From an uncultured Sphingomonadaceae bacterium (lineage in GTDB: Bacteria > Pseudomonadota > Alphaproteobacteria > Sphingomonadales > Sphingomonadaceae), in contig CALKUK010000012.1 in NCBI GenBank assembly GCA_937996655.1, positions 558,001-622,000 on the forward strand: a DNA stretch of 64,000 bases, given 5' to 3'. Shown here in pieces: positions 7,672 to 16,879 of the stretch (its first letter is position 1; each line of letters begins with the position of its first letter). The notes under the pieces are model-generated. The model made no database searches. It saw only the letters and a program-made list of their open reading frames with translations, and was not told the origin of the DNA. A program made the translations under genes and the position numbers.

Positions 7672-9264
7672 TCAACCAAACTGGTTCATGGTGTTGTGGA
7701 CGCCGCCAGCCTTGAGCGCGGCATCGCCTGCAAAATATTCCTTATGATCATCGCCAATGTCAGACCCCGACATGTTCTGGTGTTTCACACAGGCAATGCC
7801 TTCGCGGATTTCCTTGCGCTGCACACCGGCAACATAGCCCAGCATTCCAGCTTCGCCGAAATATTCCTTCGCCAGATTGTCGGTCGACAGTGCGGCTGTG
7901 TGGTAGGTCGGCAGCGTGATCAGATGATGGAAAATGCCCGCCCGCTTTGCGCCGTCCGCCTGGAAGGTGCGGATGCGCTTGTCGGCCGCGATGCCGAGTT
8001 CGGTTTCGTCATATTTCGCGTTCATCAGGTCCGCACGGTCATAAGCGGCCACGTCCAGCCCTTCGGCGACCATGGCATCATAGACCTGCTGGCGGAAATT
8101 CAGCGTCCAGTTGAACGAGGGCGAGTTGTTGTAAACGAGCTTAGCGTTCGGAACGACTTCACGGATACGGTCCATCATGCCGGCAATCTGCTCAACATGC
8201 GGCTTTTCGGTTTCGATCCAGAGCAGGTCAGCGCCGTTCTGCAGCGATGTGATGCTGTCGAGCACGCAGCGGTCTTCGCCGGTTCCGGGGCGGAACTGGA
8301 ACAGGTTGGATGCCAGCCGCTTTGGACGCAGCAGCTTTCCATTGCGGTTGAGGATGACGTCGCCGTTGCGGGCGGTCGCCGGGTCGATCTCTTCGCAATC
8401 GAGGAAGCTGTTATACTGGTCGCCAAGGTCACCGGGTTCATGGCTGACGGCGATCTGCTTCGTGAGGCCGGCACCAAGCGAATCGGTGCGGGTGACGATG
8501 ATCCCGTCTTCGACGCCAAGTTCGAGGAAGGCGTAGCGGCAGGCCCGGACTTTCGCGATGAAGTCTTCATGCGGTACCGTGACCTTGCCGTCCTGGTGGC
8601 CGCACTGCTTTTCATCCGACACCTGGTTTTCGATCTGGAGCGCACAGGCACCGGCTTCGATCATCTTCTTGGCGAGCAGATAGGTCGCCTCGGCATTGCC
8701 GAAGCCCGCATCGATGTCGGCAATGATCGGAACAACGTGCGTCTGGAAGTTGTCGATCTTGGACTGGACGTCGGCTTCCTTCGCTGCGTCACCCTTGGCG
8801 CGGGCGGCGTCGAGATCACGGAAGAGCAGGTTCAGCTCGCGCGAGTCGGCCTGACGCAGGAAGGTGTAAAGCTCCTCGATCAGCGCTGGGACGCTCGTCT
8901 TTTCATGCATTGACTGGTCGGGCAGCGGGCCGAACTCGGAGCGCAGCGCGGCGACCATCCAGCCGGAGAGGTAGAGGTACTTGCGCTTGGTTGTACCGAA
9001 ATGCTTCTTGATGGAGATCATCTTCTGCTGCGCGATAAAGCCGTGCCAGCAGCCGAGCGACTGGGTGTAGTTGGCGGGGTCCGCGTCGTAAGCCGCCATG
9101 TCCTCGCGCATGATCTTTGCTGTGTAGCGGGCAATGTCGATGCCGGTGCGGAATTGGTTCTGCAGGCGCATCCGCGCGACCGATTCCGGATTAATGCCGT
9201 CCCAAGTGCCGCCCTTATCCGCTTTGAGCGCCTCGATGGATTGGATGTGAGACTGATACGACAT
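7672..9264 (-). CDS. aceA: Isocitrate lyase
   Basis: Cleaves isocitrate to succinate and glyoxylate, the first step of the glyoxylate shunt used on acetate and fatty acids. 530 aa, the longer bacterial subtype. The active-site loop reads EKQCGHQDGK, with the catalytic Cys inside KQCGH, instead of KKCGH of the E. coli type; this is normal for the subtype. Other core motifs are IIADIDAGFGNAEATYLL (metal-binding Asp residues) and LVYNNSPSFNW. It is divergent from a RamB-like regulator, the usual control arrangement. Malate synthase is not in the window. Confidence 0.97.
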   Translation of the reverse strand: MSYQSHIQSIEALKADKGGTWDGINPESVARMRLQNQFRTGIDIARYTAKIMREDMAAYDADPANYTQSLGCWHGFIAQQKMISIKKHFGTTKRKYLYLSGWMVAALRSEFGPLPDQSMHEKTSVPALIEELYTFLRQADSRELNLLFRDLDAARAKGDAAKEADVQSKIDNFQTHVVPIIADIDAGFGNAEATYLLAKKMIEAGACALQIENQVSDEKQCGHQDGKVTVPHEDFIAKVRACRYAFLELGVEDGIIVTRTDSLGAGLTKQIAVSHEPGDLGDQYNSFLDCEEIDPATARNGDVILNRNGKLLRPKRLASNLFQFRPGTGEDRCVLDSITSLQNGADLLWIETEKPHVEQIAGMMDRIREVVPNAKLVYNNSPSFNWTLNFRQQVYDAMVAEGLDVAAYDRADLMNAKYDETELGIAADKRIRTFQADGAKRAGIFHHLITLPTYHTAALSTDNLAKEYFGEAGMLGYVAGVQRKEIREGIACVKHQNMSGSDIGDDHKEYFAGDAALKAGGVHNTMNQFG

Positions 9265-9351
9265 TTACAAATTCCTCGGCTTTGCGCGCCGACTCTTGCG
9301 CCGGCTGATGCGTTGATGGGACGTAACTGCCGCTTGGTGTCGTTTGAGACG

Positions 9352-9420
9352 AGTAAATTATGTAAATTTTATTGTCCAAAAGTCGTGTAATTAGGGGAAA
9401 ATGTTGTAATTTTGTAATTT
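9352..9420. promoter_or_regulatory. Repeated GTAA(A)TT elements between aceA and its regulator
   Basis: The 174-bp divergent intergenic region is AT-rich and holds five copies of an (A/T)GTAA element, mostly followed by ATT or TT, on the same strand, starting at 9352, 9361, 9386, 9405 and 9413. They are plausible binding sites for the adjacent HTH regulator controlling aceA and itself. The assignment rests on position and repetition only. Confidence 0.45.
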
Positions 9421-9438
9421 ATCGACTAATCGAAGCGG

Positions 9439-10818
9439 ATGGCGGAACAGAAACTCTTCGCAGGCCATGCCGTGCGTCGCATCCGGCGCGCGACGGGCCT
9501 CACTCAAGCGGCAATGGCAGAGGCGTTGCAAGTCTCGCCTTCTTATTTGAACCTGATTGAACGGAACCAGCGCCCTCTGACGGCCGCGATCATGCTGCGT
9601 CTGGCGGACCGCTATGACTTTGATCCCCGTACATTGACGGGGGCGGCGCCCGGCGGTGGGGTCGAGGCGATCCGGCGACGACTGTCCGATCCCATGTTCA
9701 GTGATCTGGAGATCGACCGTGAGACCATTGCGGACTGGATTGCAGGCGCACCCGAAGCGGCAGAGGCCTTCGCCCGCGCCTTTGATCGGGCTGGCGCGGC
9801 CACCGGCCCGGCGCGTGACCCTGTATCTGAAGTCCGTGCGGAAATTGAACGTTGGCGCAATCACTTCGCAGATCTGGATGTGCAGGCAGAAACGCTGGCA
9901 GATGAATTGCGGCTGGCGTCCGGCGACACGTACGGCGCGATTGCGGAACGGCTGCGCATCAAGCACCAGCTGTCGCTCCGCATTTTGCCGGTTGAGACGA
10001 TGCCAGATCGCCTGCGGCGGCTCGATCTTCATGCGCGGCAATTGCAGTTGTCGGAACTTCTTGACCCTGCGTCGCGGACCTTTGCCGCGGCTTTCCAACT
10101 CGCTCAGCTGGAAGCCAAGGAGGAGGTCGATGCCTTGGTGGCAGGAGGGGAGTTTACGGACCGCGCGGGCGAGCGCATGTTCCGCCGCCATATAAACGGC
10201 TATTTCGCGGCTGCGGTCATGATGCCTTATGGCCGATTTCATCGCGCCTGTGAGGCGACCGGCTACGATATTCACATTCTGCAACGGCGCTTTGGCGCGG
10301 GGTTTGAGCAGGTTGCCCACCGCCTGACGACCTTGCAGCGTGTGGGCGCGCGCGGGCTACCCTTCTTCATGCTGCGCCTTGATCGGGCAGGGCAATCGTC
10401 CAAGCGTTATGGCGGGGCGAGTGGTTCTCCACTCGTCAGCATGGAGGGCCGATGCCCACTTTGGAATGTTCATCTAGCCTTTGACAGCGCCGGGGATATC
10501 CACAAACAGATTGTCGAACTGGAGGATGGCCAACGCTGGTTTACGCTTGCGCGCAGCGTGCGCCCTCAGGCCGGCCGGGCGGGCGGGGTCGTTGCAGAGT
10601 TTTCGGTCTGCCTAGGAGTAGAGGCCAGTCTCGCCGCGCCGCTCGTATATGCGCGGGGGATTGATCTGGAAAATGGTCAAGCCACACCCATCGGACTTGG
10701 CTGTCGACAATGCCTGCGCGCCGAATGTCCGCAGCGCAGCCAGCCGCCTGCAGGCCGCGTTTTGACATTTAATGAGCGTGAACGGGGGCTGTCGCCCTTC
10801 TCCTTCGCAGCAGACTAA
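9439..10818 (+). CDS. RamB-like short-chain acyl-CoA responsive HTH regulator
   Basis: 459 aa. An N-terminal XRE-type HTH (about residues 8-65: IRRATGLTQAAMAEALQVSPSYLNLIERNQRPL) is followed by an IrrE/ImmA-like region and a C-terminal domain (DUF2083 type) with the Cys-rich segment CRQCLRAECPQR. This is the architecture of RamB and related regulators that sense acyl-CoA and control acetate and glyoxylate genes in Corynebacterium and alphaproteobacteria. It is divergent from aceA, supporting that role. The ImmA-like region lacks a visible HExxH zinc motif, so proteolysis is not expected. It converges on manC with a 4-bp overlap. Confidence 0.9.
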   Translation: MAEQKLFAGHAVRRIRRATGLTQAAMAEALQVSPSYLNLIERNQRPLTAAIMLRLADRYDFDPRTLTGAAPGGGVEAIRRRLSDPMFSDLEIDRETIADWIAGAPEAAEAFARAFDRAGAATGPARDPVSEVRAEIERWRNHFADLDVQAETLADELRLASGDTYGAIAERLRIKHQLSLRILPVETMPDRLRRLDLHARQLQLSELLDPASRTFAAAFQLAQLEAKEEVDALVAGGEFTDRAGERMFRRHINGYFAAAVMMPYGRFHRACEATGYDIHILQRRFGAGFEQVAHRLTTLQRVGARGLPFFMLRLDRAGQSSKRYGGASGSPLVSMEGRCPLWNVHLAFDSAGDIHKQIVELEDGQRWFTLARSVRPQAGRAGGVVAEFSVCLGVEASLAAPLVYARGIDLENGQATPIGLGCRQCLRAECPQRSQPPAGRVLTFNERERGLSPFSFAAD

Positions 10819-11846
10819 CCCTTGGCGCGGGCGTCAACGATCTTGCGGACGTTCTGACTTTCTCCGCGCGGCAGGATGAGGATGTCATTGCCCGCAGCGA
10901 CAATGATCAAATCGGATACGCCTACGGTATGCACACGAATACCGTCCGATCGGATCAGGCAACGGTCCGTATCGATGGCAAGAGACGCGACACCTCCGGC
11001 AGCGTTGCCAAGGTCATAGAGCGCATCCCAGCTGCCCACGTCCGACCAGCCCATGGAAACCGGCGCCACCGCAACCTTCCGGGCGCGCTCCATGACGGCA
11101 TAGTCGATGGAATTGGACGGGCAGGCGGCAAAGGCTGCGTCATCAGGCCGCAGAAAAACGCCATCCCGCTTGGCCAATGCCATCGCCGCTTTGGCAGCGG
11201 ACAGCATCTCGGGTTCAAACGTCCCTAGGGCCTCGAGAAAATCGCCCGCGCGAAACAGAAAGATGCCGCCGTTCCAACTATAGTCTCCCGCCGCAACCAT
11301 CTCAGCGGCGCGCGCAGCGTCGGGCTTTTCGACAAAGCGGGCGACCTGTTGGACGCCGTCTGCGATGGCATGCCCGCGCTGGATATAGCCATAGCCGGTT
11401 TCAGGTGACGTGGCGGCAATGCCAAACGTCGAGAGCCAGCCATCGGCCACGCAGACAGCGGCTTTGGCGATAGCATCATGAAATGCTGCGACATCTTGGA
11501 CTACCTGATCGCTGGGCATCACGAGAAGGAGCGCGTTGGGATCAACCGCCAAAGCGGCAAGCGCAATGGCGGGCGCTGTGTTGCGGGCGCAGGGTTCAAG
11601 GATGATTCCCCCAGCGGCCATGCCGATTTCAGCCATTTGGTTTTCAACGATATCGGCATGCCGTCCATTGGCGACGATCAACGGCGTGTCGAAGCGCGCG
11701 CTGTCCGCAACGCGATGCAGCGTTTGCTGGAACATCGTCTCCGTGCCGGTAAGTGCAAGAAACTGCTTTGGTTTCTCTGGCGTCGACAGGGGCCAAAGAC
11801 GCGTTCCACCCCCGCCAGACAGAATTACCGGTACAATTTTCGTCAC
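10815..11846 (-). CDS. manC: Mannose-1-phosphate guanylyltransferase
   Basis: Makes GDP-mannose from mannose-1-phosphate and GTP for polysaccharide synthesis. 343 aa: nucleotidyltransferase domain only, with signature PVILSGGGGTRLWPLSTPEKPKQFL and FVEKPDAA. The C-terminal isomerase domain of bifunctional AlgA-type enzymes is missing, which fits the separate manA at 61959. The start is set at GTG 11846, which has GAGGAGG just upstream; the ATG 36 nt further up adds an unrelated leader. Divergent from the prs operon, with a nested palindrome between them. Confidence 0.94.
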   Translation of the reverse strand: MTKIVPVILSGGGGTRLWPLSTPEKPKQFLALTGTETMFQQTLHRVADSARFDTPLIVANGRHADIVENQMAEIGMAAGGIILEPCARNTAPAIALAALAVDPNALLLVMPSDQVVQDVAAFHDAIAKAAVCVADGWLSTFGIAATSPETGYGYIQRGHAIADGVQQVARFVEKPDAARAAEMVAAGDYSWNGGIFLFRAGDFLEALGTFEPEMLSAAKAAMALAKRDGVFLRPDDAAFAACPSNSIDYAVMERARKVAVAPVSMGWSDVGSWDALYDLGNAAGGVASLAIDTDRCLIRSDGIRVHTVGVSDLIIVAAGNDILILPRGESQNVRKIVDARAKG

Positions 11847-11914
11847 AAGTCCTCCTCGTCGGCTTGGCGGCAGGACCGTCAAACTACAGCATATCCGCGA
11901 TTTGGCGCGCTTTT

Positions 11915-11944
11915 ATTACGCTTTCTTTAAACATTCACTGTCAA
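11915..11944 (-). promoter_or_regulatory. Candidate promoter of manC
   Basis: On the minus strand TTGACA (11944-11939), an 18-bp spacer, and CGTAAT (11920-11915) as a weak -10. The -35 lies inside the left outer arm of the nested inverted repeat, so a protein bound there would affect this promoter. Confidence 0.35.
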
Positions 11945-11980
11945 ATATTCCGACACAGCCGCGTGTCGGCAGTTTTGACA
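11939..11980. promoter_or_regulatory. 42-bp nested inverted repeat between manC and the prs operon
   Basis: Outer arms TGTCAAA (11939-11945) and TTTGACA (11974-11980) and inner arms CCGACAC (11950-11956) and GTGTCGG (11963-11969) are both perfect, with 4-nt spacers on each side and a 6-nt centre. It lies in the divergent promoter region, 93 bp from the manC start and 26 bp from the sugar transferase start. A shared operator for dimeric or tetrameric binding is the likely reading; the regulator is unknown. Confidence 0.6.
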
Positions 11981-12005
11981 CTGGAACGAGTAGAGGTCTG
12001 CGTAA

Positions 12006-13394
12006 GTGGTCAGGTTGTTCAAGCATTATGTCCCTTATGCGGTGCTCTTTTTGGGGCTGCTCGACATCATGCTGCTTTTTGCAGCGGCAGACTTTGCCTG
12101 GACCATTCGCGCGCATCAGATTGATATGCAGGTCGAACCGATTGGCAACCGCTTGCCGCCACTCATCAGCTTTGCGGTTGCCCTGCAAACGGCGATGCTT
12201 GCGGTTGGGGTCTATTCCGCTGAAGCGTTGCAATCATTGAAGTTTGCGGCCGCACGCTTGTTGGTTGCCATCTCGCTTGGCGTCATTCTGCTGTCGGTGT
12301 TCTACTTCATGCTACCGGGCACGACGCTTTGGCGGTCCAATTCGCTTTACGCCATGGCCTTGTCCTTCGGGATGCTGATGGCGATGCGCGTCGCCTTGCA
12401 AAGTCTGTTTGGCGGTGAGGCATTTAAGCGCCGTGTCCTCATCCTCGGGGCGGGGCAAAGAGCCCTGCGGATCAGCAAGCTGGCAGAGCGGGACGGTGCC
12501 GGATTTGTCGTCGTCGGGCATGTCGAAATGTCGGACGGGCAAAGTGTCATTCCCACCGCGATTGCACGGGCGCATATCGACAATCTGGCAGACCATGTTG
12601 TCCGTTTGAGCGCGAGTGAGGTGGTGCTGGCGATTGAAGAACGCCGCAATGCGATGCCGCTGGCGGACCTCATTCGGCTCCGCACCACGGGCGTTCACAT
12701 TAATGAAGTATCCTCTTTCTTGGAGCGTGAAACCGGCCGCATCGATCTGCGCAGCACAAATCCATCCTGGCTTATCTTCTCAGACGGCTTCACGTCCGGA
12801 CGACGCATTTCATCGGTGTTAAAGCGGGTGTTTGATATTGCCGCGTCCCTCATTCTGCTGGTCGTCGCGCTCCCCTTGATCCTGCTCGGCGCGATGGCTG
12901 TGAAGCTGGACAGCAAGGGCCCTGCCTTTTTCCGCCAGACGCGTGTCGGCCTATTCGGCGAACATTTTCAGCTTATCAAATTGCGGTCCATGCGCACCGA
13001 TGCGGAGGCCGACGGCAAAGCCAAATGGGCGGAAAAGGACGACCCGCGTGTGACCCGTGTCGGCAAGTGGATCCGCCTGCTCCGTATCGATGAACTGCCG
13101 CAAATCTGGAGCGTGCTGAAAGGCGATATGAGCTTTGTCGGGCCGCGGCCGGAGCGGCCCGAGTTCGTCGCCGACCTTGAGGAAAAGCTACTCTACTATT
13201 CCGAACGCCACATGGTGAAGCCGGGCATTACCGGCTGGGCGCAGATCAACTATCCTTATGGGGCCAGCCTGCAGGATGCGCGCGCCAAGCTGGAATATGA
13301 TCTCTATTACGCGAAAAACTATACGCCATTCCTTGATATACTGATTTTGCTGCAGACGCTGCGAGTGGTCCTGTGGCCGGAAGGCGCACGATGA
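12006..13394 (+). CDS. EpsB-type undecaprenyl-phosphate sugar transferase (exosortase-associated, TIGR03013 type)
   Basis: 462 aa. N-terminal membrane segments (residues 10-115, about four), a CoA-binding-like middle region (RVLILGAGQRALRIS), then a membrane-anchored bacterial sugar transferase domain with KRVFDIAASLILL, GPAFFRQTRVG, FQLIKLRSMRTDAE and IDELPQIWSVLKGDMSFVGPRPERPEF. It would load the first sugar phosphate onto undecaprenyl phosphate for exopolysaccharide. Start GTG 12006 with AGAGG 9 nt upstream. Its stop overlaps the prsK start (ATGA). The neighbours prsK-prsR-prsT identify it as the initiator linked with XrtA/PEP-CTERM exopolysaccharide loci. Confidence 0.93.
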   Translation: MVRLFKHYVPYAVLFLGLLDIMLLFAAADFAWTIRAHQIDMQVEPIGNRLPPLISFAVALQTAMLAVGVYSAEALQSLKFAAARLLVAISLGVILLSVFYFMLPGTTLWRSNSLYAMALSFGMLMAMRVALQSLFGGEAFKRRVLILGAGQRALRISKLAERDGAGFVVVGHVEMSDGQSVIPTAIARAHIDNLADHVVRLSASEVVLAIEERRNAMPLADLIRLRTTGVHINEVSSFLERETGRIDLRSTNPSWLIFSDGFTSGRRISSVLKRVFDIAASLILLVVALPLILLGAMAVKLDSKGPAFFRQTRVGLFGEHFQLIKLRSMRTDAEADGKAKWAEKDDPRVTRVGKWIRLLRIDELPQIWSVLKGDMSFVGPRPERPEFVADLEEKLLYYSERHMVKPGITGWAQINYPYGASLQDARAKLEYDLYYAKNYTPFLDILILLQTLRVVLWPEGAR

Positions 13395-15505
13395 TGGTCG
13401 CGTTCCTATCGCAATGGGGCCATGCGGCTGCGGCAGCGATGTTTGCCGCGCTTGCCCTTTGGTTTCTGCCGCGTGTGCGCCACGGTCAGGTTGCCCGATC
13501 CATGGTGTCCGCCTGCGGCCTCACCGCCATCTGGGCGCTATTGACGGCTGCAAACGGGCCGGAGACGATGTCGGCCATGGTTGCCGAGGTGGTCCGCAAT
13601 CTCGGATGGCTGGCGCTGATGTACGCCTTTTGGCGGCGCGATACGGTGAGCGCGGAAATGCGGACGGTGGTCGCACTTTATGGTGCCCTTCTGCTGGTCG
13701 GCCTTCTCCAGATCGCGGCGACGCTGGCCAGTCCTGCGGGGGGGGCTGCGGCGGGCCCTGCGACCGGTGCAGCGGCGTCCAATCTTGCCACCTATTCGGG
13801 CTTTGTCCTCGGGATGTTGTTTTCCGTTGGGGGGCTTGTGCTGGTGCACAATCTTTACACGGCAGGCACGTCCGATACGCGCACGGCGCTGCGACTGCCG
13901 CTCACCGCTATTGCAGTCATCTGGGTTTATGATCTCAACCTCTACACCGTTTCCTATCTCTCTGGCGTCTGGTCGAGCGAACTGATTGGCCTGCGTGGGA
14001 TCGCGGTGGCCATGGTGGCACCACTCGTTGCCCTTTCGGCAAATGTGACGAGCGGACTTCGGGTGCATCTGTCCCGCACGGCGACGTTCCAGACGCTCAG
14101 CCTTGGTGCGATTGGCGCCTATCTTGGGATTATGATCGTCGTGAACACGCTGATTGGCGCGCTCATGGGGGATCTCGCCCGCCCGTTACAGGTGGCCTTT
14201 GTGTTCGGCAGCTCCGTGATTGCGCTTGTCCTGCTGCCGTCACCCCGGTTTCGGGCCTGGTTCAAGATCAAGGTCGCTAAGCATCTTTTTCAGCACCGCT
14301 ATGACTATCGCAGTGAATGGCTGCGTTTTTCCGAAACGCTCGGAAAGCCGGAAGAGGGTGAGGGGCGGGCGCTGGAGGCGCGGGCCGTTCAGGCATTGGC
14401 GGATATTACGGAGTCTCCCTCTGGGTGTCTTCTCGTCACGGATGGTGCCGGTGGCATGGAAGTCCGCGCGCGATGGAATTGGCCCGGGCTTGATGCCCCC
14501 ATTCAGGGCGCAACCATCCGCACGATAGAGTTTTTTGAACGGACGGGCCGCATTGTAGAACTGGATGCCGTTCGGCTGATGAATGACCAGATGGATGAGG
14601 AAGGAGCCGCCATTCCTGAATGGCTGATTGGAGAGCTGTCCGCTTGGGTCGTCGTGCCCCTGCTCCATTATGGCCGCCTGAACGGTCTTGTTGTGCTGGG
14701 TCGGCCCGCAATGGCCCGCACGCTGGATTGGGAAGACTTTGATCTGCTCAAGGTCGTTGGCCGCCAGGTCGCAACTTATCTGGCAGAGGCAAATGGGCAG
14801 CACGCCCTTGCCACCGCCCAGCGCTTTGATGAGTTCAACCGACGCTTTGCCTTCATCATGCACGACGTGAAAAATCTGGTGAGCCAGCTTACGCTGGTGG
14901 CCCGGAACGCGGAGAAACATGCCGGAAATCCGGACTTTCAGGCGGACATGATCGCAACGCTCAAATCATCCGTGGCGCGGATGAATGATCTGCTGGCGCG
15001 CCTGTCGCAACACAATAAAGCGCAGGCCGAGCCTCCGCGCGCCATTGCGCTCACGCCGCTTGTCGCCCGTGTGGCGGCGGCCAAACGCTTGCAGATGCCG
15101 GTCGTGACGTCCGGCGATGTCGATCTCTACCTGATTGCAGATCCCGTCCGGTTGGAACAGGCGCTCTCGCATCTGGTCCAGAATGCGATTGATGCCAGCC
15201 CGCCTGCCGAGCCCGTTACCATCAACGTGCGAACGGCGGAGAATGATGTGCTGGTCGAAGTGATTGACCGGGGTTGCGGCATGTCACCGCAATTTGTGCA
15301 CAATGAACTGTTCAAGCCATTTGCGTCGACCAAGGCGGGTGGTTTTGGTGTCGGCGCGTTTGAGGCGCGGTCACTCATCACCGCTATGGGCGGCCGGATC
15401 GAGGTACACAGCCGCGAAGGTGAAGGAACAACTTTCCGCATTTTTCTGCCGATCGCCCGCGACAGCATCAACCTGACCATTGATACAGAGGCACGCGCCG
15501 CATGA
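13391..15505 (+). CDS. prsK: PEP-CTERM/exosortase-system histidine kinase PrsK
   Basis: 704 aa membrane sensor kinase. Residues about 5-300 form eight or more hydrophobic segments, a GAF-like domain spans about 320-470, and the kinase core follows. The H-box is FIMHDVKNLVSQL (His near residue 500), and the HATPase has N, G1 and G2 boxes (LVQNAIDAS, VIDRGCGMS, GGFGVGAFEAR). It presumably phosphorylates PrsR. The start is ATG 13391, overlapping the upstream stop; GTG 13373 is possible but embedded in the previous gene. The stop overlaps prsR (ATGA). Confidence 0.94.
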   Translation: MMVAFLSQWGHAAAAAMFAALALWFLPRVRHGQVARSMVSACGLTAIWALLTAANGPETMSAMVAEVVRNLGWLALMYAFWRRDTVSAEMRTVVALYGALLLVGLLQIAATLASPAGGAAAGPATGAAASNLATYSGFVLGMLFSVGGLVLVHNLYTAGTSDTRTALRLPLTAIAVIWVYDLNLYTVSYLSGVWSSELIGLRGIAVAMVAPLVALSANVTSGLRVHLSRTATFQTLSLGAIGAYLGIMIVVNTLIGALMGDLARPLQVAFVFGSSVIALVLLPSPRFRAWFKIKVAKHLFQHRYDYRSEWLRFSETLGKPEEGEGRALEARAVQALADITESPSGCLLVTDGAGGMEVRARWNWPGLDAPIQGATIRTIEFFERTGRIVELDAVRLMNDQMDEEGAAIPEWLIGELSAWVVVPLLHYGRLNGLVVLGRPAMARTLDWEDFDLLKVVGRQVATYLAEANGQHALATAQRFDEFNRRFAFIMHDVKNLVSQLTLVARNAEKHAGNPDFQADMIATLKSSVARMNDLLARLSQHNKAQAEPPRAIALTPLVARVAAAKRLQMPVVTSGDVDLYLIADPVRLEQALSHLVQNAIDASPPAEPVTINVRTAENDVLVEVIDRGCGMSPQFVHNELFKPFASTKAGGFGVGAFEARSLITAMGGRIEVHSREGEGTTFRIFLPIARDSINLTIDTEARAA

Positions 15506-16878
15506 CTCAGTCTGACAGACCGAAACTGCTTGTCGTTGAGGATGATGAAGGCCTGCAGCGGCAGCTGAAGTGGGCCTATGACGATTATGAGGTGTTCGTG
15601 GCCGGAGACCGGCAGTCGGCCATTGATCTGCTGCGCGCAGAGGAACCGGCGGTGGTTACGCTTGACCTTGGCCTCCCGCCGGACCCGGATGGCGTGACGG
15701 AAGGCTTTGCGACGCTTGCCGAAATTCTGAAGCTAAAGCCCGATACCAAGGTCATCGTCGCCTCAGGTCATGGCGCGCGCGAAAGCGCGATGCGCGCTAT
15801 TTCGGGTGGGGCCTATGACTTCTACCAAAAGCCGGTCGACATTGATGAACTGGGTTACATCGTCAAACGCGCCTTTCACGTCCATGCCATCGAAGCCGAT
15901 AATATGCGTCTCGCCTCGGTGTCGCCTGGGAGTATCAGTGTTCTTGGCGGCATGATTACGGCGGCGCCTGAGATGCTGAAGGTGGCAACGACCATTGAGC
16001 GTGTGGCCAAGGCCGATGTCTCCGTTATGCTGCTGGGTGCCAGCGGCACGGGGAAAGAGCTCCTCGCACGCGGTCTGCACGACAGCTCAAACCGCGCACG
16101 GGGTGCGTTTGTCGCGATCAACTGCGCGGCGATCCCGGAGACTCTGCTGGAGGCGGAGCTGTTCGGTTATGAAAAGGGCGCCTTTACCGGGGCGGTGAAG
16201 ACGACCGAAGGCAAGATTGAGATGGCGCAGGGCGGCACGCTGTTTCTGGATGAAGTCGGGGATATTCCGCTCCCGCTTCAGGTCAAGCTCCTGCGTTTTC
16301 TGCAGGAACGTGTGGTAGAACGTATTGGCGGGCGAAAGCCGATCCCCGTTGATACCCGCATCGTTTGTGCCACGCACCAGAACCTCGACAGTATGACGGC
16401 CGAAGGCACGTTTCGCGAAGACCTCTATTACCGGCTGGCAGAAATTGTCGTCCGCATTCCGGCCCTTGCCGCGCGTGCGGGAGATGCCGGGCTTCTCGCG
16501 CGGCATTTCGCGACCAAATATGCAGCGGCCATGAACCCGAATGTGAAGGGCCTTGCCCCGGACGCTTTGGCGGCTGTGGATCGTTGGATCTGGCCGGGCA
16601 ATGTTCGAGAGCTTGAAAACCGCATGAAGCGCGCGGTCATCATGGCGGAGGGGCGCCTTGTGACCGCAACCGATCTCGATCTGCCCGCATCGGTGGAGGA
16701 AGATGACACAGCTGAGGCGATCAACCTGAAGGCGGTGCGCGAACGGGCGGACCGTCTGGCCATCCGGCGTGCCGTTGCCCGGACGGAGGGCAACATCTCA
16801 AATGCTGCCAAGCTGCTCGGGATCAGCCGGCCGACGCTGTATGATCTGCTGAAGCAATATGGGATGCAGGCCGGATAA
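15502..16878 (+). CDS. prsR: PEP-CTERM-box sigma-54 response regulator PrsR
   Basis: 458 aa NtrC-type activator. Receiver domain (1-120; phospho-acceptor in TLDLGLPPDPDG, conserved Lys in FYQKPVD), sigma-54 AAA+ domain (about 150-385) with Walker A GASGTGKE, the sigma-54 contact loop YEKGAFTGA and Walker B TLFLDEVGD, and a C-terminal Fis-type HTH (ISNAAKLLGISRPTLYDLL). It should turn on RpoN promoters of exopolysaccharide genes when phosphorylated by PrsK, whose gene overlaps it by 4 nt. A candidate RpoN promoter elsewhere in the window (49604-49619) is a possible but unproven target. Confidence 0.95.
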   Translation: MTQSDRPKLLVVEDDEGLQRQLKWAYDDYEVFVAGDRQSAIDLLRAEEPAVVTLDLGLPPDPDGVTEGFATLAEILKLKPDTKVIVASGHGARESAMRAISGGAYDFYQKPVDIDELGYIVKRAFHVHAIEADNMRLASVSPGSISVLGGMITAAPEMLKVATTIERVAKADVSVMLLGASGTGKELLARGLHDSSNRARGAFVAINCAAIPETLLEAELFGYEKGAFTGAVKTTEGKIEMAQGGTLFLDEVGDIPLPLQVKLLRFLQERVVERIGGRKPIPVDTRIVCATHQNLDSMTAEGTFREDLYYRLAEIVVRIPALAARAGDAGLLARHFATKYAAAMNPNVKGLAPDALAAVDRWIWPGNVRELENRMKRAVIMAEGRLVTATDLDLPASVEEDDTAEAINLKAVRERADRLAIRRAVARTEGNISNAAKLLGISRPTLYDLLKQYGMQAG

Positions 16879-16879
16879 G

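Noticed and set aside
7696..8913. 405-aa open frame antisense to aceA
   Set aside because: Isocitrate lyase motifs are unambiguous on the other strand; the antisense product is low-complexity.
7672..9264. Isocitrate lyase without the KKCGH motif, considered as a related lyase
   Set aside because: KQCGH with a 530-aa length is a known isocitrate lyase subtype, and the regulator context agrees.
9391..10320. 309-aa open frame antisense to the RamB-like regulator
   Set aside because: It mirrors a well-supported HTH gene in a GC-rich frame; no ribosome site or protein family features.
11975..12003. TTGACA at 11975-11980 as promoter of the prs operon
   Set aside because: The expected -10 position reads CTGCGT and would leave no leader before GTG 12006.
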